Numbered from the stretch's first letter, positions 1 through 11,126 are shown. The stretch is 64,000 nt of DNA from Cryobacterium levicorallinum (GCF_004402405.1 NZ_SOFE01000023.1:1-64000); one strand, 5' to 3'. Notes: generated by a model from the sequence alone, not told the origin. Numbers and translations: made by a program.

Positions 1-818
1 ATGGGGGTGCGGGATCGCGCCGACAGGTAGGTGTCGAAGAGGGTGTCCATAACACCGCGGAGTTCGGCGGTGACGTCGGCGCGCAGCGGGTAGAGCCCGT
101 TGCGGAGCACGCCGAACGTCAGTGTGCTCTTTGCCTCCACGACATCGTCGCCCGGGGCGGCGCCGTCGGGGTCGAGCCGCCCCTGCCACTCCATCGCCTG
201 CGCCCGCAGCATGTCGGGAGCGAAGCGGATGCCCGCGCCCGGCAGCCCCGCAGTTTCCGGCGTGATCGCTCCAGTCGCCGACGCGACCAAAGCGCGTTCG
301 ACGCGGTCGAGGTCGTCCGGACCAACCCGGCCCTGCAATGCGGTCAGGGCGGTGGCGATGATCTCCGCCGATTCCACCCCGAGGTCGCCGCTGACGAGCC
401 CGTCGGCGATGACCGAGTACCGGGCGGGGACGGGCAGGCCAAGAGGCGTGAGCTCCACCGTGGTCTCGCCGAGCTTCAGGCGACGTTTGGCCTCACGGCC
501 GGAGATGCCGGCGAGCTAGGTGATGAACTCGACCCGGTCGCGGCATCCGTTCTTGTAGGCCAACGAGCCGTTGCCGAGGTCAGTTTCGGCACGCGCACCA
601 ATGTCGGTGGTCGACCGCAGCCTTGCCCCATCAACCTTGCGACCCAGCCTCTCCAGGGCTGCCAATACCGCGACCGCCTCGGAGTCGTCGAGCTGACCAA
701 ACCGCACCCCGTCCAACGCTCCCGCCAGAATCGCACCGGCCTGGTCAATCACCGCCACCCGAGAACCTTCAGGCTCCGGGATCGAACCGGCTGCTGCTGG
801 CGGGGCGGTGAGGGTCAT
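1..818 (-). pseudogene. DUF222 / 13E12-repeat HNH endonuclease family protein, in-frame stop, cut by window start
   Basis: Reading the minus strand from the ATG at 818 gives 100 codons and then a TAG at 516-518. The same frame continues without a stop to the window edge and stays protein-like (SGREAKRRLKLG soon after the stop, then a helical stretch). This is the DUF222 N-terminal domain found before an HNH nuclease domain in the actinobacterial 13E12 family. A single C-to-T change (CAG to TAG) explains the stop. The start at 818 is preferred over 842 because a GGAGG lies about 10 bases upstream of it. The HNH part would lie outside the window. A sequencing error at one base would restore the gene. 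Confidence 0.75.
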
Positions 819-841
819 GGCGTCGGCGCCTCCTTCATCCA

Positions 842-1001
842 TAATTATAACCCGAAAAGTACATTCACGCGAGAGAATCTCACTTTATTTTGACAAAAGA
901 TCGGAAATATTTCTGACTTGTCAAGTGCAACTGCCGATCATGTTGCGCTACGCCCGCTGGGCGATTCCCCGAGGCTGTAACTGGCCGCATAAGCGGGTGA
1001 A
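842..1001. other. AT-rich intergenic stretch, probable promoter region of the DUF222 gene
   Basis: Roughly 840-930 is much richer in A and T than its surroundings. On the minus strand a TATAAT-like hexamer occurs at about 844-850, just upstream of the DUF222 gene. No convincing -35 element at the right distance was found, so the promoter call is tentative. Nothing else is recognised. Confidence 0.3.
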
Positions 1002-1169
1002 TTGCTACGTCACTCGGCGGAGCAACCATTCACGCGCTTTCGCGAGCTGGAGCTGGCAATCAGGCAGGCCGGAGTAACCGGCCCGTCCGTGATTGGACCG
1101 GATGAGTGCGAGGGCGGACGTCTCGGCCCGCACGTGATCGGGGGAGCTCGAAAGTTCCCTGGACCATGA
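1002..1169 (+). CDS. short ORF of unknown function, ATGA-coupled to the next reading frame
   Basis: A 55-codon frame opens at a TTG (1002) soon after an in-frame TAA at 990-992. It encodes a hydrophilic peptide with the stretch RFRELELAIRQAGVTG and ends in a TGA that overlaps the ATG at 1166 by four bases. That junction is the normal coupling arrangement in this genome, so the frame may be real or the 3' remnant of a larger gene. The family is not recognised and the start is weak. It could equally be chance. Confidence 0.22.
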   Translation: MLRHSAEQPFTRFRELELAIRQAGVTGPSVIGPDECEGGRLGPHVIGGARKFPGP

Positions 1170-1649
1170 TGGTGACGAGTCCGGTCGTGGCCGTTATCGG
1201 CGGATTGGTCATGCTGGGCGGGGTCGTCGCCGTGATCGCTCTGCTCGGTGATGACGCGCAAGACTCGTCAACAGCCGTCCTGACCGCCGTGATCCTCGGT
1301 GTGATCCTGATGTTCACACTGGGCTTTGTGCAGGTTCGGGTGAGCGTCGACCGACGGGGGCTGCGCGTGGTGTCGCGGCTCCTGGGCATCCGTTTGAAGC
1401 AGGTGCCGCTCGATCAGGTGGAATCAGCGTTCGCCGAGACCCTAAGCCCGCTGCGGTCGGGCGGCTGGGGCTACCGCTGACGAGCGGGCGGACGGCCGTG
1501 GTGATGAAGGGCGGCCGGCCCTCGTGGCCAACCTACGTCGCGGCAACCAGTTCGCCGTGACGGTCGACCACCCGGAATCCGCAGCCGCGCTGCTGACGGC
1601 ACTCGGCGACGGGAACCCGCCCACAATCTGCAGGCTGGGCCTACCTTAG
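1166..1649 (+). pseudogene. two-TM PH-like membrane protein with two frameshifts
   Basis: The frame opened at 1166 (an upstream ATG at 1106 is possible) encodes two hydrophobic segments (about residues 5-27 and 36-55), then a soluble beta-rich part typical of small actinobacterial membrane proteins with a PH-like tail (VRVSVDRRGLRVVSRLLG, then GGWGYR). It stops at 1478-1480. One base missing near 1477 and another near 1515 would rejoin it to LTSGRTAVVMKGG and PALVANLRRGNQFAVTVD, which continues to a stop at 1647-1649. The two missing bases lie in C- and G-rich runs, so read error is a serious alternative. No catalytic role is apparent. Confidence 0.55.
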
Positions 1650-1651
1650 GG

Positions 1652-1683
1652 AAGTGGGTCCATGATCCATCATGGGCCCACTT
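1652..1683. terminator. bidirectional hairpin between convergent genes
   Basis: AAGTGGGTCCATGAT at 1652-1666 is mirrored at 1669-1683 with one G-T type mismatch, giving an inverted repeat of about 15 bp with a very short centre. It sits just after the stop at 1649 and before the convergent DUF2079 gene. It is a plausible intrinsic terminator, though without a long T run. Confidence 0.5.
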
Positions 1684-1752
1684 TCCGGGCCCGGGCCCAA
1701 AGAGACCGGGCCCCGAACAGATAGGCCCCAAAGAGACCGGGCCCCGAACAGG
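1674..1752. repeat. GGGCCC-rich tract with a duplicated 27-28 bp unit
   Basis: Several GGGCCC palindromes lie within 80 bp. Two near-identical copies containing AAAGAGACCGGGCCCCGAAC run at about 1694-1720 and 1724-1751, separated by three bases. The tract sits at the 3' end of the DUF2079 gene. A similar GGGCCC cluster occurs at 41007-41075, also at a gene end. Confidence 0.6.
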
Positions 1753-1771
1753 GTCGGCCACGCCAGCAGGA

Positions 1772-3157
1772 TCAGTGAGCGCGGGCGACCTCGTAGCCGC
1801 CGCCGGAGTAGATCGTCGTGAAGCCGACTCCGGGATGCAGGGCCTCGGCGACGACCTGCGCAGACGTCCATTCGCCGGGCAGGCCGCCCGTCTGACGGTC
1901 GATCACCAGATAGTCGGGGAGCGGATTCTGGTTGCCGAGCCAGTAGACATCCGTTCGTTCCACCAGGTAATTCATCAGCCCGATATCAGATTCGACCCGG
2001 GCGCCGTCGGGCACAACGGAGAGGGCGGCCTGCGCGGAAGCGGCGCGATCCGTCGAAAAATTGGCCGACACATTCGTCAGCTTGAACAGCGGCAGCGTCG
2101 TCGCGAGCACCAGACCGGCGACGATCGAAACGGATGCCGCCCGCCGCCCGAAACCGCGCAGCCAGCCCCGCCGACTGATGCGCACGAGCACAATGCCATC
2201 GAGCGCGGCGGCGAACACGATGGGCATGAGCACGGCGCTGTACTGCCAGGTTGGACCCCAGTAGCCCGAGTTATCGGACAGAAACCGCCAGGCCAGCGTC
2301 GGCAGCAGCACGAGGGCGAGCGGCGAGCGCACCGCAATCACGCCGCCGACCACGAGAAGCAGCAGCAGCGTCATCCCCTTCTGCGGCTGCAGCAACGCGG
2401 CCGGATCGCTGAGAATAGCGGGCAGGTCGATGCTGTTCGAGTAGGCCCAGGCACCGTTCGGATTGAGCAGCGGCAGAATCACGAGGCTCGCGAGCGCAAA
2501 CCAGCCGATACCCCAGACGGCGAGCCACACGCCAAACGGATGTCGGCTGCGCACGGCCAGCACGATGCCGAGGGCGGCAACGGTGAGGCCGAGGTCCTCC
2601 TTGACGAACACGAGCGGCATCGCCCAGAGCAGGCAGGCCACCCACTTGCGCAGCAGAAACGCGGTCAGCGACAGCGCGAGGAGCGGCACGGCGAACGCGA
2701 TCTCGTGAAACTGCGCCTCCACCGCGCCCTGCAGGCCCCAGCTGAAGGCGAAAGCCAGCCCGAACAGCGTGCCGGTCACCGGCCCGAGCAATCGCATCGC
2801 GCCGTAGGTCAGGGCCGCAGCGGCGAGACCGAACAGCGCATTCTGCACGACCAGCAGCGTGAAGGAGTGCGGAAAGATCGCGAAAATCGGGGCGAGCAGC
2901 ACCAGGAGCGGATGAAAGTGGTCACCCAGCAGATTGAATCCGTCGCCCTTGATTGTCACAATTGGAGCCTCGAGCCCGGCATACTGCCGGGCCAGCTGGG
3001 TGAAGATTCCGAGGTCCCAGGACGGAGCGGCGAAACTGCGCCACTGCAGCGCCGACAACACGGTGTAGGCAGCGGTCGCCACGAGTCCGACGGCCGCTGG
3101 CAGCAGAATGGGCCGCCGCGTGCTTGGCCGAACCGGTCCCACGCGCGATCCCCTCAT
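1772..3157 (-). CDS. DUF2079 family polytopic membrane protein
   Basis: A 461-residue protein with a positively charged N-terminus, about ten hydrophobic segments from residue 18 to about 365, and a C-terminal soluble domain of about 90 residues. The early motif SWDLGIFTQLARQYA and the GDHFHPLL segment are characteristic of DUF2079, a family distantly related to glycosyltransferases of the GT-C type. The extracytoplasmic tail ends in a short conserved-looking YSGGGYEVARAH. The substrate is unknown and no enzymatic role should be assumed. It is transcribed alone and its end faces the frameshifted membrane gene. Confidence 0.85.
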   Translation of the reverse strand: MRGSRVGPVRPSTRRPILLPAAVGLVATAAYTVLSALQWRSFAAPSWDLGIFTQLARQYAGLEAPIVTIKGDGFNLLGDHFHPLLVLLAPIFAIFPHSFTLLVVQNALFGLAAAALTYGAMRLLGPVTGTLFGLAFAFSWGLQGAVEAQFHEIAFAVPLLALSLTAFLLRKWVACLLWAMPLVFVKEDLGLTVAALGIVLAVRSRHPFGVWLAVWGIGWFALASLVILPLLNPNGAWAYSNSIDLPAILSDPAALLQPQKGMTLLLLLVVGGVIAVRSPLALVLLPTLAWRFLSDNSGYWGPTWQYSAVLMPIVFAAALDGIVLVRISRRGWLRGFGRRAASVSIVAGLVLATTLPLFKLTNVSANFSTDRAASAQAALSVVPDGARVESDIGLMNYLVERTDVYWLGNQNPLPDYLVIDRQTGGLPGEWTSAQVVAEALHPGVGFTTIYSGGGYEVARAH

Positions 3158-3430
3158 TCGTCAACGCTAACGCACCGGCAACCGGCACCGCCTTCTGCAC
3201 CCGCACCAGCTCGGCGCCCGCGTAGCGCCGTCAGCGCCGTCAGCACCGTCGCCCCCACCGGTGCCCGCGCCCCGATGGCAGCGACGCGGCGTCCAGACCG
3301 GGCCGGTGCGCGCCGCGGCATCCGGGTAACTGAGGTTTTGTCGCAGCACGGGACCTTTGGCACTGTTTCGGGGCCGGGGCGCGGAGCAGACTAAGGGCGT
3401 GCAGCCGACAACAACACCTCTGGAGATCGT

Positions 3431-3610
3431 ATGACCATGACTTGCCCCTTCTGCCGGTCCCCAGCCCGGCTCAGCGCGAATCCGGCCCACGCCGAGCGCA
3501 CCTCGCTCCCGGTCTACCTGCTCAAATGCTCGGGATGCGACCACACGAGTGTGCGCGTCTCTCCGGTTCGCGGCGCGTTCGCGTCCCGCGCCGCCTCGGT
3601 CAGCGCCTGA
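3431..3610 (+). CDS. small zinc-ribbon-like protein, 59 aa
   Basis: ATG at 3431 opens a 59-residue frame ending at TGA 3608-3610. It starts MTMTCPFCRS and has a second pair in LKCSGCDHTS, giving a CxxC-x(23-28)-CxxC spacing that suits a single structural zinc site. There is no signal peptide or membrane segment. The coding potential rests on the two Cys pairs and the absence of any competing frame. Function unknown; small zinc-ribbon proteins often bind nucleic acid or protein partners, but nothing nearby indicates which. Confidence 0.5.
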   Translation: MTMTCPFCRSPARLSANPAHAERTSLPVYLLKCSGCDHTSVRVSPVRGAFASRAASVSA

Positions 3611-3703
3611 GGTTATGACTCTCGCTGGGGAATCCGATCCTCAGCGAGCGCAGCCGCACGCTGCCCCCAAATCGTGCTTTCCCGGCCCCTACACCGGCGA
3701 GTG

Positions 3704-3749
3704 GCAAAGATAACACCTTCGCATCCCCCTGCGAAGGTGTTTTCTTTGC
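3704..3749. terminator. strong bidirectional terminator upstream of the thiF stop
   Basis: A perfect 12-bp stem (AACACCTTCGCA at 3712-3723, complement at 3730-3741) encloses the loop TCCCCC. The stem extends further through GCAAAG/CTTTGC at the edges. It lies just beyond the end of the minus-strand thi operon (3774) and also serves the plus side. Confidence 0.75.
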
Positions 3750-3773
3750 GTTCGACCGCCCCGGTGGCTTCGT

Positions 3774-6002
<2,229 letters not shown>

Positions 6003-6006
<4 letters not shown>

Positions 6007-7256
6007 GAGCTGACAACTCCTTGTAGGGAAACGGATGCTGACGGTCGGGTTGCAGAGAAACGGTGGGGCCGAAAGCGCTCCCACCGCTGGTCGGCACTTC
6101 CCTCGATGAGCTGAAGACAGTAATGGGCAGCTACCGGGGTGAGCAGTACGCCGTGGCGGAAAAATCCGGTGGCGATGATAAGCCCGGGGATGTCGCTGCC
6201 TGGTGTTTCCCTACCGGTTCGCGAGACCCGGCCAAGCAGTGGCGCGTTATCGGGAGTTCCTGGACGAGCGCGAGCGGTTACTTCGATCAGCTCGAGCTCC
6301 CTGACCGCCGGCAGCAACACCTGGGCGTCACGCAATAGCTGATAGACGCCACCAGCCGACACCGCAGTGGAGCCGTCTTCGCGTTGGGTGGCTCCGATCA
6401 CGACCGTTCCGTCCGATCGTGGAACCAAATAGACCGGCACGCCGTGCACCAGCCCGCGGAGCGTGCAGGTGAGCAACGGCCGAAGGTGCGCCGGCACCCG
6501 AAGCCGTAGAATATCGCCGTAAACCGGTCGAAGTGGCATGGTTAGTCGCTCTGGTAGCCCGTTCAACATGGCCGCCGCGAGGCCATTGGCCACAACTACT
6601 TCGGCGGCACTGACCGTTCCGCCATCAGCCAGGGCGACACCGGTGACGCGAGATGAGGCATCCGCGGAATCGTCGTGCAATAGCCCCATGGCATTCACCC
6701 GGATCAGGGCGTCGTGGCCCCACCGGCGGCTTTTCGCGAGCGTGGCAAGTGCGAGTTGGATGCGCTCGGCGAGCCGGCGCGGGTCGACCTGATGATCCTG
6801 CTCCACCATGAAGGCACCGGAAACGTGAGGGCTCAGAAGCGGTTCAAGCACGCGCGCCGCGCGAATGGTCAGCGGGTCGACGGCTAGCCCGTTGGCGAGC
6901 TGCACCCCACGCAGGTCGGCCAGCGCTTGCCGGTCGGCCGAATCAGCGCCAACAGTCATGGTGTGAGTTCTCTGATACCCGGTTAGGTGATGCTCGGGCC
7001 CCAGTGATTCGATGAACGCCGGATACAGCGCCGAGGAGGCGAGCATGAGCTCGAGCAACACCTCTTCTTGGTAGTGCAATTCGCTCACCGCCGCGAGCAT
7101 TCCGGCCGCAGCGTACGTTGCGCCGCCGGCGGGGTCCGGATCGATGACGACCACCGTGCGGCCGGAGTGCGCAACAGCCCAGGCAATGCCGAGCCCGATA
7201 ATGCCACCGCCGATCACGGCGACGTCGACCGTGCGGTTCACGACTCGTTCATTCAT
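6003..7256 (-). CDS. thiO: glycine oxidase ThiO
   Basis: From the ATG at 7256 the protein has 417 residues. An FAD-binding Rossmann motif (VAVIGGGIIGLGIAW) sits at about residues 12-26, and the DAO-family C-terminus has the RPGTPDNAPLLGR segment. ThiO oxidises glycine to dehydroglycine, the nitrogen and carbon donor for ThiG, replacing ThiH in aerobes. The open frame continues upstream past 7400, but that part overlaps the divergent thiE start and lacks family similarity. No Shine-Dalgarno is evident before 7256. Downstream it overlaps thiS by GTGA. Confidence 0.92.
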
Positions 7257-7317
7257 GGTGCGCACCGTTTTTCTGCGCTGGCACGGACGCTCGAACTTGG
7301 CCCATAGGGTTGGTCGC
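7257..7317. promoter_or_regulatory. divergent thiO / thiE start region
   Basis: Only 61 bp separate the thiO start (7256, minus) and thiE start (7318, plus), so both promoters must overlap here or lie inside the neighbouring genes. No THI-box, GCTGAGA or other TPP riboswitch element is visible on either strand, in contrast to thiD. No hexamer pair stands out. Confidence 0.4.
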
Positions 7318-7962
7318 ATGGACCAGACAAAAGCCCGGCTGTATCTCTGCACCGATGCCCGGAAGGATCGTGGCGATTTCGCTGACTTCGTGGCGGCGGC
7401 GTTCGCTGGTGGGGTCGACATTATTCAGCTTCGCGACAAAAATATCGACGCCGCCGAGGAGCTCGAATATCTCGAAATTCTGCGCTCGGTTGCCGACCAG
7501 CACGCACGACTCTGGGCCGTCAACGATCGGGCGGATATTGGCAGCCTGACGGGCGCTCCGGTATTTCATGTAGGCCAGACAGACCTGCCGGTGGCCTCCG
7601 CTCGCACCCTGCTCGGCCCGGCCGCCGTGATCGGCCTGTCCACACACACTACCGAACACGTGGATGCAGCACTGGCCGCGAACGATCTTAACTATTTTTG
7701 CGTCGGCCCAGTCTGGGCCACACCGACAAAACCCGGTCGAGCGGCGGTCGGAACGCTGCTTCTGCGTTACGCGGCCGCCCGCAGCGCAGCCACCGACAGC
7801 GAGCTGCCATGGTTTGCCATCGGCGGCATCGACCTCAGCAACATCAACCAAGTCGTCGATGCTGGCGCGACTCGAGTGGTTGTGGTGCGCGCGATCACCG
7901 ACGCCAACGACCCGACGGATGCCGCGCAGCGACTTCTGGCCAGCCTGCCCGCGCTGGGCTGA
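7318..7962 (+). CDS. thiE: thiamine-phosphate synthase ThiE
   Basis: From ATG 7318 the product has 214 residues. ThiE joins HMP-diphosphate and thiazole phosphate to give thiamine phosphate. Motifs visible along the TIM barrel: IIQLRDKN (diphosphate contact), WAVNDRADIG, STHTTEHVDAA, FCVGPVWATPTKPG and FAIGGIDLSN. The open frame extends upstream to 7144, but that part lies inside thiO and is not ThiE-like. It is a single plus-strand gene lying between the minus-strand thiO operon and thiD-tenA. Confidence 0.93.
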   Translation: MDQTKARLYLCTDARKDRGDFADFVAAAFAGGVDIIQLRDKNIDAAEELEYLEILRSVADQHARLWAVNDRADIGSLTGAPVFHVGQTDLPVASARTLLGPAAVIGLSTHTTEHVDAALAANDLNYFCVGPVWATPTKPGRAAVGTLLLRYAAARSAATDSELPWFAIGGIDLSNINQVVDAGATRVVVVRAITDANDPTDAAQRLLASLPALG

Positions 7963-7996
7963 TACCGCACACAGTACCGAGTTTGGCGTGGTCATC

Positions 7997-9529
7997 TCAG
8001 GCCAACACAGAATGCCGAGGGGCGTCGAAGAAGTCGAGCTCAAACCGTGACGAGGTGGCAAACGCCTGGCGCATCGCCGAGCGTTGCGCGGCAGAGGCCG
8101 TCGCCGCAGCGGCGTCGGTGAGCGCGATGACTTCCCTCGTGGCCGCGGCGAATTCTTCATCGGCATAGGTCTGGAGCCACGCGGCATATGGATGCACTGC
8201 TGTTTCGGTGCGCGCCAGAAAGTCGGTGTGCAGCCGCTCACCGACATCCGCATAGAGCCAAAAACAGGGCAACAGCGCGGCCAGAAGCACCGCATAGTTT
8301 CCGCCCTCAGCAAGCCCGAGCAAGTGATCCAGGTAGCCAGCCGTTACCGGGCCGGCCTCGGACGACACGTCCCGTTGCCCCAGCCAGTTTCTGTGCAATT
8401 CCAGCTCAACGTCGCGGCACCGTCGTGCCGAATCGGCCAGAAACCGCTGTGCGTGTATGCTCGGCGCGATCTCACTGGCGCGCGCAAGAACGCGCGGGTA
8501 AGTGGCGAGGTAGAGCGCGTCCTGAGCGAGGTAATACGCAAAATCTCGCTCGGCCAGAACCCCAGTACCGAGATCCTTAATGAACGGCAGATCGAAGATC
8601 TGCGTGCGAATCTGCTCGACATCGCGCCACAGTGTCGCACTGAACTTCACCGAATCAGCTGGTGTGGCCGACTCGACCGACGCGCCTGCGAACAGCCGAT
8701 GAAAGTGATGGATCGGGCCATGGCCCTGACCGACCTTGAGGTCGTCGGCATGGGTCAGAGCATCCTGAAGCCAGTCTTTGACCTCGGCCAGAGACGCAGC
8801 CCAGTCCCCGGTTCGCGCCTGTACCGTGGCCATTGCCGAGGAGAGCGAGCATCCGGTGCCGTGGGTATTCTTGGTGGCGATGCGCGGCGAAGCAAACTCG
8901 ACAACGCTCTGTGCCAGCAGCCCGTGGGTGTTGACCAGGGCGTCAGGGCAGATGGTTTCGTCGAAATGACCCCCCTTCACCAACACGGTTACTCCGGTGC
9001 GGGCTGATAGTCGTTTGCCCTGCTCGATGGCCGCAGCCCAGTTTGCCGCTGTGGGTTCTGCGAGCAGAACGGCCAGCTCGGGAACGTTGGGTGTGACGAG
9101 ATCGGCGAGGGGGATCAGATCACGCAGCGCCTGCTCCGCTTGGGGTTCGAGCAGCCGGTGACCACTCGTTGCCACCATCACCGGGTCGAGCACGACGAGC
9201 GGAGGACGGTGGGCATTGAGCCAGGAACGCACCTCGTGAATCACGTCGATTTCGGCGAGCATGCCGATCTTCACGGCATCGATGGTCACGTCATCGCTCA
9301 CGGCGTTCAATTGCTGGCGCAGAAACGCGACCGGCGGGGTGTGCACCGAGCGCACCCCGCGTGTGTTCTGCGCGACCAGAGCTGTTACTACTGCCATGCC
9401 GTACCCGCCGTTGGCCGCGATGCTTTTCAAATCGGCGTGGATGCCGGCACCGCCGGTCGGGTCGGTGCCGGCGATACTGAGAATCCGAGGCGTGGTGCGC
9501 GGCGTGATATTCGAGGTCTGATCAGTCAT
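7997..9529 (-). CDS. thiD: HMP(-P) kinase ThiD fused to TenA-type thiaminase II
   Basis: 510 residues from the ATG at 9529. Residues ~15-270 are ThiD, with ILSIAGTDPTGGAGIHADLK at the substrate site and the KNTHGTGCSLSSAMA anion hole near the end. Residues ~290-490 are TenA, with the catalytic Cys in LLPCFWLYADVGERL and the acidic WLQTYADEEF motif. TenA salvages pyrimidine from degraded thiamine and ThiD phosphorylates it, so the fusion couples salvage with synthesis. The ATG at 9538 directly abuts the GAAGGA, leaving no spacing, while 9529 has about ten bases, so 9529 is preferred. Controlled by the TPP riboswitch immediately upstream. Confidence 0.93.
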   Translation of the reverse strand: MTDQTSNITPRTTPRILSIAGTDPTGGAGIHADLKSIAANGGYGMAVVTALVAQNTRGVRSVHTPPVAFLRQQLNAVSDDVTIDAVKIGMLAEIDVIHEVRSWLNAHRPPLVVLDPVMVATSGHRLLEPQAEQALRDLIPLADLVTPNVPELAVLLAEPTAANWAAAIEQGKRLSARTGVTVLVKGGHFDETICPDALVNTHGLLAQSVVEFASPRIATKNTHGTGCSLSSAMATVQARTGDWAASLAEVKDWLQDALTHADDLKVGQGHGPIHHFHRLFAGASVESATPADSVKFSATLWRDVEQIRTQIFDLPFIKDLGTGVLAERDFAYYLAQDALYLATYPRVLARASEIAPSIHAQRFLADSARRCRDVELELHRNWLGQRDVSSEAGPVTAGYLDHLLGLAEGGNYAVLLAALLPCFWLYADVGERLHTDFLARTETAVHPYAAWLQTYADEEFAAATREVIALTDAAAATASAAQRSAMRQAFATSSRFELDFFDAPRHSVLA

Positions 9530-9536
9530 CCGTGAC

Positions 9537-9618
9537 ATTCCTTCGCTAGTGCTAACTAGACAGGTTCAACGGGTATTCATCTCAGCTCGCGCATTGTGCG
9601 GAGCACCCCGTGTCACTC
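9537..9618 (-). promoter_or_regulatory. TPP riboswitch (THI element) upstream of thiD-tenA
   Basis: Read on the minus strand, the order of conserved blocks is ACGGGGTGCTCC, GAGCTGAGATGAATACCC, GAACCTGTCTAGTTAGCACTA and GCGAAGGAA. These are the P3/P2/P4/P1 signature sequences of the thiamine pyrophosphate riboswitch. The last block contains the AAGGA that serves as ribosome binding site, so ligand binding probably hides the Shine-Dalgarno and blocks translation of thiD. Confidence 0.93.
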
Positions 9619-9692
9619 AGCAGCCTATACGCCAACAAACATCACTCAGTAACCGATGCCAGAATCGTGGGCGTTCAGGACACGCCCCGAGC

Positions 9693-11126
9693 TCACAGGT
9701 CGGCGAGCAGGCTCACCGGGTTTTCAATGCAGCCGGCCACATAGGTGAGAAACCCGGCGGCCGTTCCGCCGTCGCAGACCCGATGGTCGAACACCATGGA
9801 GAGTTCTACGACGGTGCGAACCGCGAGTGCGTGTTCGACCACCCACGGCCGCTCGATCATGCGCCCAATGCCGAGAATGGCCGCTTCGGGATGGTTGATG
9901 ATCGCGGCCGAACCGTCGACGCCGAGCGATCCGAAGTTGTTGAGGGTGAAGGTTCCCCCGGTCAGCGCGCTCGGCGAGAAGGTGCCGTCGGGCGACTGTG
10001 CGACCAGCGCGGCGAGGGCATCGCGCAGCTGTCGCGTACTCATCGCGTGGGCACGGTGGATGACGGGAACCATCAGCCCGCGTGAGGTCTGCGCCGCAAT
10101 GCCGAGGTTGATGGCTCCGTGCTGGAGAATCTCCTGGCTCGCGGTGTCGACCGAGGAATTGAGCACCGGATACCGGCGCAGCCCGGCCACCACGAAGCGC
10201 GCGATGAGCGCCGTCACGCTGAACCGCTCATCCGTCGCCGCGAGCAGCTGGTCCCGCGCGGTGAACAGGGCGGTCGCGTCGACGTCGAGCCAGATCGTCG
10301 CCTCGGGAATCTCCCGACGCGACGTGGTCAGCCGCTGCGACACGACTTTGCGCAGGCCGGTGATGGGAATGCGAATATCCGCACTCGCCGCGTCGACAGT
10401 GCTGGGCGGCGTCGCAATACCCACATCGACTGCCACCTCGACAGCCACATCGACAGCCACGGCCGGAGCGGTGAGCGCGCGAATGTGTTCCTCGACGTCG
10501 CTGCGCAGCACCAGACCGTCGTGCCCGCTCCCGGCCAGCGCGCTCGCGTCGAACCCGTTCTCGCGCGCCAGCCGGCGCACGATCGGAGACACGACGGGGG
10601 AGTGGCGGATCGGGTCGACCGTGCTGGACGAATCGATGGCTGCAGAAACGGATGCCGCCACCTCGGCGGGGCGCTCGGCCAGCGCAACGGCGACGGGCGG
10701 CGTCGATGCAGCCGGTGCCGGGGCATCCGCTGCCCGCGGGGTGCCGAACCGCCCGGCGGCTACCTTGCGCGCCGGCCGGGTGCTTTCGGTCGTGCCGTAG
10801 CCGACCAGAACGGCTCCGGAGCCTTCGACCGCCACGACGGTCGCCGCGGCGTCCGGAACGTCGACAACACCGGCTGAAGCGTCATCAGTCGCGTCGGTCA
10901 CGGTCAGCAGCACCTGCCCGGCATGAATGACCTGGCCGGGCTCGCCGAACAGGCTTGCCACGACGCCGCCGTAGGGCGACGGCAGCTCCACGATCGACTT
11001 GGCCGATTCAACCTCGACCACGGCCTGGTCGATGGCGATCGTATCGCCGGGAGCGACCAGCCAGGCCACGATCTCGGCCTCGGTCAGTCCTTCACCGAGG
11101 TCGGGCAGCAGAAACTCGCGGCTCAT
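9693..11126 (-). CDS. bkdC: dihydrolipoamide acyltransferase (E2) of a 2-oxoacid dehydrogenase complex
   Basis: From the ATG at 11126 (TGATG junction with E1-beta) the protein has 477 residues. Domains: one lipoyl domain (about 2-78) with the modified lysine in VEVESAKSIVELPS; a proline/alanine linker; a peripheral-subunit binding domain (SPIVRRLARENGFDASALAG, about 185-220); a second linker; and the catalytic acyltransferase core with FDHRVCDGGTAAGF near the C-terminus. With E1 it forms a branched-chain 2-oxoacid or pyruvate dehydrogenase complex. The neighbouring Lrp regulator favours the branched-chain reading, but substrate specificity cannot be read from sequence. No E3 gene is in the window. 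Confidence 0.9.
   Translation of the reverse strand: MSREFLLPDLGEGLTEAEIVAWLVAPGDTIAIDQAVVEVESAKSIVELPSPYGGVVASLFGEPGQVIHAGQVLLTVTDATDDASAGVVDVPDAAATVVAVEGSGAVLVGYGTTESTRPARKVAAGRFGTPRAADAPAPAASTPPVAVALAERPAEVAASVSAAIDSSSTVDPIRHSPVVSPIVRRLARENGFDASALAGSGHDGLVLRSDVEEHIRALTAPAVAVDVAVEVAVDVGIATPPSTVDAASADIRIPITGLRKVVSQRLTTSRREIPEATIWLDVDATALFTARDQLLAATDERFSVTALIARFVVAGLRRYPVLNSSVDTASQEILQHGAINLGIAAQTSRGLMVPVIHRAHAMSTRQLRDALAALVAQSPDGTFSPSALTGGTFTLNNFGSLGVDGSAAIINHPEAAILGIGRMIERPWVVEHALAVRTVVELSMVFDHRVCDGGTAAGFLTYVAGCIENPVSLLADL

Noticed and set aside
1775..3394. Plus-strand frame of 539 codons
   Set aside because: It is antisense to the DUF2079 gene, rich in Arg, Gln, Gly and His, and has no membrane or domain signature; a typical high-GC shadow.
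6007..6084. Longer thiS start at 6084
   Set aside because: It overlaps thiO deeply and adds a basic, non-conserved extension, while GTG 6006 has a ribosome binding site and GTGA coupling.
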